A DNA stretch of 7,301 bases, from positions 1 through 7,301 of the forward strand of contig CAMLDZ010000141.1 of the NCBI GenBank assembly GCA_946478985.1. The letters run 5' to 3'. Positions 1 to 5,751 of this stretch are shown here, piece after piece. A program made the translations under genes and the position numbers. Source of the DNA: an uncultured Solimonas sp. (GTDB lineage: Bacteria; Pseudomonadota; Gammaproteobacteria; Nevskiales; Nevskiaceae). The stretch's first letter is position 1. Each line of letters begins with the position of its first letter. Under the pieces are notes generated by a model. The model ran no database searches. It was not told the origin of the DNA and saw only the letters and a program-made list of their open reading frames with translations.

Positions 1-14
1 TCCACGAGCGTCCC

Positions 15-1034
15 ATGCCGAGCGCAGTCGACACGCTGTCCGTGGTCATTCCGCTGTACAACGAGCAGGACAATGTTGCGCCGCTGCTCGTGCGCCTGCA
101 CGAGGCGCTGGCGAACTATCCCGCACGCTGCGAGTTCATCGTCGTCGACGACGGCTCCACCGACGCCACGCACCTGCAGCTGTGCAAGGCCGCGCAGCAC
201 TACGGAGGCCACCTGCGGGTGCTGCGGCTGCCACGCAACAGCGGTCAGACGGCAGCGATGCAGGCCGGCATCGACGCCGCGCGCGGACGCCTGATCGCAA
301 CGCTCGACGGCGATCTGCAGAACGATCCGGCCGACATCCCGCGCATGATCGACGAACTGTTGCTGCGCGATCTGGACCTGCTGGTCGGCCGTCGTGCGCA
401 GCGCCAGGACCATCGCTACAGCCGGCGGTTGCCGTCGCGGCTCGCCAATGCGCTGATCGCCCGCGTCACCGGCGTGCGCATCCGCGACTACGGCTGCAGC
501 CTGAAGATCTACCGCGCGGCGATGATCAAGCAGGTGCGCCTGTACGGCGAGATGCATCGCTTCATCCCGGTGTGGGCGGCGATGGTGACGGCGCCGTCGC
601 GGATCGGCGAGACCGACGTGCGCCATCAGCCGCGCCGCTTCGGCCAGTCCAAGTACGGCCTTTCGCGCACCGTGCGCGTGCTGCTGGACCTGCTGACGGC
701 CTTTTTCTTCCTGCGCTTCCAGGCCCGGCCCGGACATTTCTTCGGCGCCATCGGCCTGTTCTTCGGCGTCGCCGGTGGCGCGCTGATGCTGCGCCTGGCC
801 TGGCTCAAGTTCGTGCTCGGCGCCGATATCGGCAGCCGCCCGCTGTTGTTCGTCGCCGTGCTGCTGTGCATGTTCGCGATGCAGTTTCTGACCACCGGCG
901 TGCTGGCCGAACTGCTGGCCCGCCTCTACCACCAGGGCGGCGCGCGGTTGCAGGCGGGCCTGGCGGCACCGATCGCCAGCGATCAGGGCTGGCAGGAGCC
1001 GCCGGGCGCGGGCGCACAGCAACGCCATGCCTGA
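15..1034 (+). CDS. Family 2 glycosyltransferase, polyprenyl-phosphate sugar synthase type (DPMS/GtrB/ArnC-like)
   Basis: It probably transfers a sugar from a nucleotide-sugar to a polyprenyl phosphate (undecaprenyl phosphate in bacteria) at the cytoplasmic face of the inner membrane. The 339 residues form a GT-A domain (about 8-235) opening with VVIPLYNEQDN. DDGST lies at 45-49 and the metal-binding DGD at 98-100, followed by LQNDP. The family's later motifs are visible as HRFIP at 181-185 and an R..GQSKYG stretch at 207-215. Two hydrophobic segments (about 241-266 and 276-303) anchor the C-terminus, as in GtrB and ArnC, whose length is similar (about 310-330). The start is ATG at 15 with only a weak GAG upstream. 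The frame stays open to the window edge, so an earlier start cannot be excluded. Its stop overlaps the next gene by 8 bases, implying co-translation. The donor sugar cannot be told from sequence. Family is confident; exact role is inferred. Confidence 0.92.
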   Translation: MPSAVDTLSVVIPLYNEQDNVAPLLVRLHEALANYPARCEFIVVDDGSTDATHLQLCKAAQHYGGHLRVLRLPRNSGQTAAMQAGIDAARGRLIATLDGDLQNDPADIPRMIDELLLRDLDLLVGRRAQRQDHRYSRRLPSRLANALIARVTGVRIRDYGCSLKIYRAAMIKQVRLYGEMHRFIPVWAAMVTAPSRIGETDVRHQPRRFGQSKYGLSRTVRVLLDLLTAFFFLRFQARPGHFFGAIGLFFGVAGGALMLRLAWLKFVLGADIGSRPLLFVAVLLCMFAMQFLTTGVLAELLARLYHQGGARLQAGLAAPIASDQGWQEPPGAGAQQRHA

Positions 1035-2604
1035 AAACCTGATGTCGCGTGCGTTGCTGCCCTTGCTGTGCGCGCTGTGTTTCGTCGCCGGCAGCTGGCA
1101 CACGCCCTTGTTCGATCTGGACGAAGGCGCCTTTGCGCAAGCCACGCTGGAGATGCTGCGCGGCGGCGACTGGCTGACGACGCAGCTCGACGGTCTGCCG
1201 CGCTACGACAAGCCCATGCTCAGTTACTGGCTGCAGGCGCTGGCGGTGCGCGTGCTCGGTCCGGTCGAGCTGGCCTTCCGTCTGCCGTCGATGCTCGCCG
1301 CCGGCCTGTGGTGCGGGGCAACGCTGCGCTTCGTCCGCGAGCAGACGGGCGATGCCGCCGCCGGTCACTTTGCCGCGGCAGCGCTGGCGGGCTCGCTGAT
1401 GGTCGGCGTGATCGCCCACGCGGCGACCGCGGACGCGCTGCTGAATCTGTTTCTGGCGCTGAGCTTTTTCGAGCTGTGGCGCTGGCTGTCCGCACGTCGG
1501 CTTGCCGCCCTGCGGCGCGCCTATCTGTGGATCGGCCTTGGCATGCTGGTCAAGGGCCCGGTCGCGGCGATCCTGCCGCTGCTCGCCGGAATCGCGTTCT
1601 GCGCCCGCTATGGTCGCTGGCGCGATGCGCGGCGCGCGCTGCTGGATGCCTACGGGTGGCTGATCCTGCTCGGCGTGCTCGGTCTGTGGCTGCTACCGCT
1701 GGCGCTCGCCGGCAAGCTCGACTTCGTCTGGCAGTTCCTGCTGCAGCACAACCTCGGACGCTACCGCCAAGCGGCCGAGAGCCACGGCGGAAGCCCCGCC
1801 TATTACCTGCTGTGGTTGCCGCTGGTGCTGCTGCCGTTCAGCGCGCTGCTGCCGGTGGTCGCCCGCCGCGCGCGGCAGTGGCGCGATGACCCGCTGCTCG
1901 GCTTCGCGCTGGCCTGGGCGCTGCCCGCATTCCTGGTGTTCTCGCTGGCATCGACCAAGCTGCCGCATTACATCCTCTACGCCTGCACGCCCCTGTTCGT
2001 GCTGTTCGGCCGTGAGCACGCGCGGCTGCGCAGCGCCTGGCTGCTGCTGCCGGGCAGCGTGCTGATCGCGCTGCTCGCAGCATTGCCGCTGCTGGCACCG
2101 CTGCTGCCATTCCCGAAGCGCGCCTACGATCGCGGCATCGTCGAGCTGGCCCTGCAGCAGTTCGGCTGGAGTTATGCCGCCATCGCCCTGCTGGCGCTGC
2201 TGGGCTTGGGCGCGGTCTGGGCGATGCGCACCCGACCGCTGGCGCTGCGCCTGATGCTGCTGGCCGTCGCACAGGCACTGCTGGTGTGGCTTGGCGCCGT
2301 GCCGGTTCTGGCCGCCGCGCAACAGCAGCCGGTGCGCGAGGCGGGCCGACTGGCGGCGAGTCTGGCGACGCCGACCGTGGTGTACCGCACGCAGCTGCCA
2401 AGCTTCAGCGTCTACCGCGGTGCCGCCACGCCGCATCGCAGCCCGCAGGCCGGCGAGCTGGTGTTCCTGCGCCGCGACCGCATCGACGCGCTGCGCCAGA
2501 CGCAGCCGGCACTGCAGTTCGAAACCCTGTACGAGAACGGCGGCGTGGCGCTGCTGCGCGCCCAGCCGGTTTCTCAGACGGCCGCTGAGGAAGCACCGCG
2601 ATGA
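1027..2604 (+). CDS. ArnT-like (GT-C, PMT/family 39-83) integral membrane glycosyltransferase
   Basis: Enzymes of this family take a sugar from a polyprenyl-phosphate carrier and attach it to a periplasmic acceptor such as lipid A, another glycan or a protein. The 525 residues contain many hydrophobic segments between about 7 and 425, then a soluble C-terminal part (about 430-515), the ArnT layout. ArnT-type signatures are in order: FDLDEG at 29-34 with the candidate catalytic Asp/Glu in the first periplasmic loop, YDKP at 60-63, an acidic TADALLN at 134-140, GLGMLVKGP at 170-178, HNLGRY at 241-246 and KLPHYILY at 311-318. ATG 1027 lies inside the end of the preceding GT2 gene (8-base overlap), which suggests translational coupling. 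An alternative in-frame ATG at 1042 would lose only five residues. The preceding gene probably makes its lipid-linked donor. Real aminoarabinose transfer would need other arn genes, absent here, so the symbol arnT is not assigned. Confidence 0.9.
   Translation: MPENLMSRALLPLLCALCFVAGSWHTPLFDLDEGAFAQATLEMLRGGDWLTTQLDGLPRYDKPMLSYWLQALAVRVLGPVELAFRLPSMLAAGLWCGATLRFVREQTGDAAAGHFAAAALAGSLMVGVIAHAATADALLNLFLALSFFELWRWLSARRLAALRRAYLWIGLGMLVKGPVAAILPLLAGIAFCARYGRWRDARRALLDAYGWLILLGVLGLWLLPLALAGKLDFVWQFLLQHNLGRYRQAAESHGGSPAYYLLWLPLVLLPFSALLPVVARRARQWRDDPLLGFALAWALPAFLVFSLASTKLPHYILYACTPLFVLFGREHARLRSAWLLLPGSVLIALLAALPLLAPLLPFPKRAYDRGIVELALQQFGWSYAAIALLALLGLGAVWAMRTRPLALRLMLLAVAQALLVWLGAVPVLAAAQQQPVREAGRLAASLATPTVVYRTQLPSFSVYRGAATPHRSPQAGELVFLRRDRIDALRQTQPALQFETLYENGGVALLRAQPVSQTAAEEAPR
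2587..2593 (+). promoter_or_regulatory. Ribosome binding site of the PAP2 gene
   Basis: GAGGAAG lies inside the last codons of the ArnT-like gene, seven bases before the ATG at 2601. It is the clearest Shine-Dalgarno sequence in the operon. It supports the ATGA-overlap start over any later methionine. Confidence 0.7.
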
Positions 2605-3404
2605 GCGCGCGCGACGACGCGACACCGGGCGCACTGATGCTGGCCGGCTGCAGCTTGCTGCTGGCCGGCATCGCCGTGCTGCTTGATGCCGTCGGTGGCT
2701 ATCACGCCGGCTTTGCGACGCTCAACGCCCTGGGCGCGAGCGTGCCGCCGGTGCTGCTGCAATGCCTGACTTACTGCGGCGACAGTCTCTGCGCCTGCGT
2801 CGCGGTAGCGGTGCTGGCGCGGCGCTATCCGCAGATGCTGTGGACCTTGCTGCTGTCCGGTCTCGTCGCGCTGCTGCTCAGCCATGCGCTCAAGGAACTG
2901 GTGGACAGCGCGCGGCCGCCGGCCGTGCTGCAGCAGTTGTTCGTCGAAGGCCCGCGCTACCGGCGCGGCAGCTTCCCGTCCGGCCATTCGGTGACGGCCT
3001 TCTTCGTCGCCGGCAGCGTCGCCGTGCACCTGCGTTCGCCAGCGCTGCGCGTGCTCTTGCTGCTGGTGGCCGGCTGCATTGCCGCAAGCCGCGTGATGGT
3101 GGGCGTGCACTGGCCGCTGGACACCGCGGTCGGTGCCGCGCTCGGCTGCGTATCGGTGCTGCTCGGCACGCGTCTCGCCGCGCGCTGGCGCTGGGGCCTG
3201 AGCGTACCCGGCCATCTGCTGCTGGTGGCGCTGTTCGGCGCGGCGGCATTGGCGCTGCTTTGCGTGCCGATCCCCTATCCGCGCGCCGAGACGATGGCGC
3301 GCAGCATCGCCACGCTGACGCTGCTGGTGACCGCCTCGAACTATCTGCGCGCACCTGTGCTGGCGGCCTTGAAGCGGATGCAGATCGCGACGGATCGGGC
3401 CTGA
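2601..3404 (+). CDS. PAP2-superfamily membrane phosphatase
   Basis: PAP2-type membrane enzymes remove phosphate from lipid phosphates, including undecaprenyl pyrophosphate (PgpB/BcrC type) and lipid A (LpxE/LpxF type), usually on the periplasmic side. All three signature motifs are intact in this 267-residue protein: K98 with R105-P106 (KxxxxxxRP), PSGH at 126-129, and SRxxxxxHxxxD with S163, R164, H170 and D174. H129 and H170 are the expected catalytic histidines. About six hydrophobic segments surround them (roughly 10-32, 50-73, 78-97, 130-145, 148-192 and 203-224). The first four bases overlap the stop of the ArnT-like gene (ATGA), and a good ribosome binding site precedes it. As last gene of a glycosyltransferase operon, it may trim lipid A phosphate beside the glycosylation site or recycle the polyprenyl carrier. 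The sequence does not decide between these. Confidence 0.9.
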   Translation: MSARDDATPGALMLAGCSLLLAGIAVLLDAVGGYHAGFATLNALGASVPPVLLQCLTYCGDSLCACVAVAVLARRYPQMLWTLLLSGLVALLLSHALKELVDSARPPAVLQQLFVEGPRYRRGSFPSGHSVTAFFVAGSVAVHLRSPALRVLLLLVAGCIAASRVMVGVHWPLDTAVGAALGCVSVLLGTRLAARWRWGLSVPGHLLLVALFGAAALALLCVPIPYPRAETMARSIATLTLLVTASNYLRAPVLAALKRMQIATDRA

Positions 3405-3427
3405 CGCACGTATCCCCTCACCCCCAG

Positions 3428-3453
3428 CCCCTCTCCCGCAAGCGGGAGAGGGG
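3428..3453. terminator. Perfect 12-bp hairpin after the PAP2 gene
   Basis: The left arm CCCCTCTCCCGC (3428-3439) and right arm GCGGGAGAGGGG (3442-3453) pair perfectly around AA. The hairpin begins 24 bases after the operon's stop codon. It lacks the T-run of a classical intrinsic terminator, so a role in 3'-end protection is as likely as termination. It is also the core of the left REP-like element. Confidence 0.5.
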
Positions 3454-3464
3454 AGCGCACAGCA

Positions 3465-3488
3465 TCCTTCTCCCCGCGCCCGGGAAGG
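3465..3488. repeat. Degenerate copy of the right-hand palindrome
   Basis: Fifteen bases, TCCTTCTCCCCGCGC at 3465-3479, recur exactly at 3523-3537, 58 bases downstream. Here the second half is shortened to CCGGGAAGG, leaving an imperfect stem (CCTTC against GAAGG, then a bulge). It looks like a decayed element beside an intact one. Confidence 0.6.
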
Positions 3489-3505
3489 TTCATCAAGGTT
3501 TCCTC

Positions 3506-3521
3506 GCGGCGGGTCCGCCGC
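3506..3521. repeat. Short GC hairpin, 7-bp stem
   Basis: GCGGCGG (3506-3512) pairs with CCGCCGC (3515-3521) around GT. It lies immediately before the 26-base palindrome and belongs to the same cluster. Confidence 0.55.
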
Positions 3522-3523
3522 TT

Positions 3524-3549
3524 CCTTCTCCCCGCGCGCGGGGAGAAGG
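3524..3549. terminator. Perfect 26-base palindrome, 13-bp stem
   Basis: CCTTCTCCCCGCG at 3524-3536 is followed at once by its exact reverse complement (3537-3549). A small hairpin, GCCC-GAA-GGGC (3551-3561), follows directly. Read on the minus strand, this pair comes after the stop codon of the hydrolase gene (3615). It may end or protect that transcript, although no T-run follows. It is also the core of the right REP-like element. Confidence 0.5.
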
Positions 3550-3614
3550 TGCCCGAAGGGCGGATGAGGGGCGCTTCATGAGGCAGGCGCGTCCCGCCCC
3601 ATGATCGACCGCAG

Positions 3615-5549
3615 CTAGTTCAAGGCCGCCGCGGGCACCACCGGCACGACCACGCTCGACGGATGCGCGGCATCGCTGTAGATCGTCAGCACGCCGGCCA
3701 GCGACTGGAGCAGCGTCGGGATCGGCGGCACGCCCTGCGGCAGATTGCTGGCGCTGACGGCGACGCGCAGCTTGTGACCCGCGGCGATCCGCGCGCTGGT
3801 GGGGAAAATCTCCACCGCGACCGGCACTGGCGCGCCGTCCAGCGGCTGCACCGAGGCCTGCGTGTAGGGATGCCAGGGCTGGATCATCTGGCCGTCGAGG
3901 AAACGCGAGCGGCTCGCGTCGAGCGCGCGCAGCGATGCGGTCTGGATGCCATTGCTGAGCGACCTGGCGATACCGCGCTCGTCGACATCATCGACACGCA
4001 CCGACAGCCCGGCATCGGCGGCGGTGGTGGACATCCAGATCTCGGCGAGGATCGGCCCGTTGAGGTAGTAGTCGGCCGCCATCACCGGCGTCTCGTACTT
4101 CACCGCCCAGTTCTCCGAGGCATTGCTGTTTTCGAAGCAGGGCAGCGGGATGAAGCCGAGCAGACCGGCCGTCCACTGCGAGGCGCTGATCGAGCACAGG
4201 CCCTGGATCGGCAACTGCAGCGCGGTGTTGGATTTCTCGGCGGCTGCCGGCGCCTGCTCGCTGAGCTGCTGGTCGCCGCGCAGGTACCAGCGCTGCGCGC
4301 GGGCCTGCGGGTGCGGCCAGTCGCTGGCGGTTGCGTAGCCGTGGCCGCTCACGTACTGCGTGACATTGGGCATCTGGTCGGCGCCCACGTCCATGCCTTT
4401 GACGTACTGGTCGAACCAGCGCAGCTGGATGTGGTTAAGTGGCGGCACGCCGTCCGCCGGCAGGCCGTCGCCCATCGCCGCCTGCAGATGTGTCCACGGA
4501 CCGATCAGCAGCTTGGCCGGCACGCGGTGCTTGAGGCGTTCGTAGCTGATCGGCTCGCTGCGCTGGAACAGATCGTAGAGTCCGCCGACGATGAAGGTCG
4601 GCACCTGCACGCCGTCGAGCTGTTCCAAGGGCGAGCGCTGCTGCCAGAACGCGCCGTCGTAGACGGTGTCGGGATCGCCGGCGAACGCGCGCAGCACGGT
4701 CGGCACCTGGAAGTTGGCGACGGCGCTGAGCAGATGCTGCAGCACCACCGGCACGCCGATCGCCGGATCGCTCAGCAGCGTCGGATTGGTCAGGCCGAGC
4801 ACGGATACCAGACCCAGCCAGATCGGGATGAAGGTGGGGTTGACCTGGCCACCGGTGAAGACGATGTCGCGGTAGCCATCGCCGATCGGCACGATCGGAA
4901 ACGCCGCCTTGACCGCGGCGTGGTTCTGCGCGGCGGTGAGGATGGCGGTGATGCCCAGGTACGAGACGCCGTAGACGCCGATGCGGCCGTCGCTGAACGG
5001 CTGCTGCGTCACCCAGTCCACCACCTCCGCGTAATCCGCCTGCTCGGTGGCACCGAAGGCTTCCCAGCCGCCCTGCGACTGGCCGGTGCCGCGCACGTCG
5101 ACCACCACGCTCGCATAGCCGTGCTGGACGATGTAGGGATCGGCGCCGCCGAGCGCGCTGACGGCATTGCCGACCGCGCCGTTGTACGAGGTCTGCACCA
5201 GCACCACCGGCAGCGGCGTCGTCACCGCCTTGCCGTCGGCGTCGGCCGGCAGCGTCACGTACGCGGCCAGCTTCACGCCGTCGCGCAGGGTGATGTACTG
5301 CAGGTCCAGCTTCTTGACGCCCGGATACAGCGGCGCCGGGTCGTAGTCGCTCCAGCGGGCATCGGCGTTGTCGGTGATCGCCGCGGCATCGCTGGCCGGT
5401 GTGCTGCGCGTGCCCAGCGTGGTCCAGTTTCCGCCGCCGGCGTCCGCGTCGGACGGCGGCGAGTTCGCCGAGCAGGCGGCGAGCACTGCCAGCAAGGCAG
5501 TCAGCGCCGCGATCCCCGCGCCGCGCATGCGGCCGATCCGTGCTTCCAT
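3615..5549 (-). CDS. CocE/NonD-family serine hydrolase, lipoprotein (X-Pro dipeptidyl-peptidase S15-like)
   Basis: This family hydrolyses ester or amide bonds (cocaine esterase, alpha-amino-acid ester hydrolases, X-Pro dipeptidyl peptidases, acylases); the substrate here is unknown. The 644 residues start with a lipoprotein signal: basic residues, a hydrophobic core (about 11-22) and lipobox LAAC with C26. The next residue is Ser rather than Asp, favouring the outer membrane. The alpha/beta-hydrolase domain spans about 78-385. It contains DVRGTGQSQGGW (151-162), nucleophile S196 in GVSYLG, D326 in GGLYD and H354 in GPWTH, a complete predicted triad. Y122 in TSYNG sits where CocE enzymes have their oxyanion tyrosine. 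The region from about 480 on fits the C-terminal jelly-roll domain. C452 and C471 could form a disulfide in the oxidising periplasm. The start at 5549 has purine-rich GGAAGAGAGAG upstream; ATG 5528 (residue 8) would also keep a full signal. It is transcribed divergently from the TpsB-like gene. Confidence 0.93.
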   Translation of the reverse strand: MEARIGRMRGAGIAALTALLAVLAACSANSPPSDADAGGGNWTTLGTRSTPASDAAAITDNADARWSDYDPAPLYPGVKKLDLQYITLRDGVKLAAYVTLPADADGKAVTTPLPVVLVQTSYNGAVGNAVSALGGADPYIVQHGYASVVVDVRGTGQSQGGWEAFGATEQADYAEVVDWVTQQPFSDGRIGVYGVSYLGITAILTAAQNHAAVKAAFPIVPIGDGYRDIVFTGGQVNPTFIPIWLGLVSVLGLTNPTLLSDPAIGVPVVLQHLLSAVANFQVPTVLRAFAGDPDTVYDGAFWQQRSPLEQLDGVQVPTFIVGGLYDLFQRSEPISYERLKHRVPAKLLIGPWTHLQAAMGDGLPADGVPPLNHIQLRWFDQYVKGMDVGADQMPNVTQYVSGHGYATASDWPHPQARAQRWYLRGDQQLSEQAPAAAEKSNTALQLPIQGLCSISASQWTAGLLGFIPLPCFENSNASENWAVKYETPVMAADYYLNGPILAEIWMSTTAADAGLSVRVDDVDERGIARSLSNGIQTASLRALDASRSRFLDGQMIQPWHPYTQASVQPLDGAPVPVAVEIFPTSARIAAGHKLRVAVSASNLPQGVPPIPTLLQSLAGVLTIYSDAAHPSSVVVPVVPAAALN

Positions 5550-5709
5550 GTTCAGGCTCTCTCTTCCATGCGGCCTTCCACCAGGCCGGCACCGTAGCCA
5601 GCGGCGGGCTTGCAGACCATGGCTGATGCGCGCGCCGCGAGGTCAGCGCGGCCACGTCAGCGGGCGGCAAGCTTCAGATTTCTAGGCTCACCCGACATTG
5701 GGGAGCACC
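5550..5709. promoter_or_regulatory. Divergent upstream region between hydrolase and TpsB-like genes
   Basis: Transcription of both flanking genes should start in or near this stretch. I see no -35/-10 pair close to consensus on either strand. The least GC-rich part (about 5672-5700, containing TTCAGATTTCTAGG) lies just before the start region of the rightward gene and is the best place for its promoter. Two exact copies of GTCAGCG (5642-5648 and 5656-5662) are 14 bases apart and could be an operator or chance. The frame of the downstream gene stays open back to an ATG at 5610, but that extension is arginine-rich and does not look coding. Confidence 0.4.
5700..5705 (+). promoter_or_regulatory. 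Ribosome binding site GGGGAG before the 5710 ATG
   Basis: GGGGAG is followed four bases later by ATG at 5710. It is the best Shine-Dalgarno match near the TpsB-like gene, but the ATG it serves is not in that gene's frame. Confidence 0.5.
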
Positions 5710-5751
5710 ATGATCCACACCATTCTGCCGGCTCGGCCGGACGCACGCTGA
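5710..5751 (+). CDS. Possible 13-codon leader reading frame, or remnant of a frameshifted start
   Basis: From the ATG after GGGGAG this frame encodes MIHTILPARPDAR and stops at TGA (5749-5751). The last base of the TGA is the first base of the ATG (5751) that opens the frame of the TpsB-like protein. Two readings are possible. It may be a translated leader that delivers ribosomes to the next start by TGATG coupling. Alternatively it may be the true beginning of the outer-membrane protein gene, thrown out of frame by an indel. The peptide resembles nothing I recognise. I cannot show that it is made. Confidence 0.3.
   Translation: MIHTILPARPDAR

Larger units (their letters stand above)
3414..3571. 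repeat. Cluster of REP/BIME-like palindromes between convergent genes
   Basis: This stretch fills most of the 210-base gap between the 3' ends of the PAP2 and hydrolase genes. The left edge reads CCCCTCACCC (3414-3423) and the right edge, read on the minus strand, reads CCCCTCATCC (3571-3562). Each edge leads into a pyrimidine-rich stem (CCCCTCTCCCGC at left, CCTTCTCCCCGCG at right). The two ends are therefore related elements in inverted orientation. Between them lie a degenerate copy of the right stem and a GC-rich hairpin. The sequence resembles short palindromes dispersed between genes in many high-GC proteobacteria. Such elements can act as mRNA stabilisers or bidirectional terminators, and some are moved by RAYT transposases. 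No transposase is present here. Confidence 0.8.

Noticed and set aside
1693..2634. A 313-codon minus-strand frame opposite the ArnT-like gene
   Set aside because: Its Gln/Arg-rich composition is the expected reverse reading of Leu-rich membrane codons (CTG read as CAG). There is no start signal or domain.
1027..3404. Classical arn operon for aminoarabinose modification of lipid A
   Set aside because: Only the ArnC-like and ArnT-like families are represented. The enzymes making the aminoarabinose donor are absent in this window and a PAP2 gene follows instead, so the specific name is not justified.
3405..3614. CRISPR array in the convergent gap
   Set aside because: The repeats are palindromic, in inverted orientation and of unequal spacing. 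There are no regularly spaced identical repeats with unique spacers.
3663..5597. A long open frame on the + strand, also 644 codons, covering the hydrolase gene in antisense
   Set aside because: It is an antisense shadow caused by strong G/C third-position bias. Its product is arginine/histidine-rich with no domain signature, whereas the minus-strand protein has a full lipoprotein signal and catalytic triad. The equal length is coincidence.
5610..5750. N-terminal extension of the TpsB-like protein from ATG 5610
   Set aside because: The 47 extra residues are arginine-rich, do not form a signal peptide and have no ribosome binding site of note. I prefer ATG 5751 while marking the start as uncertain.
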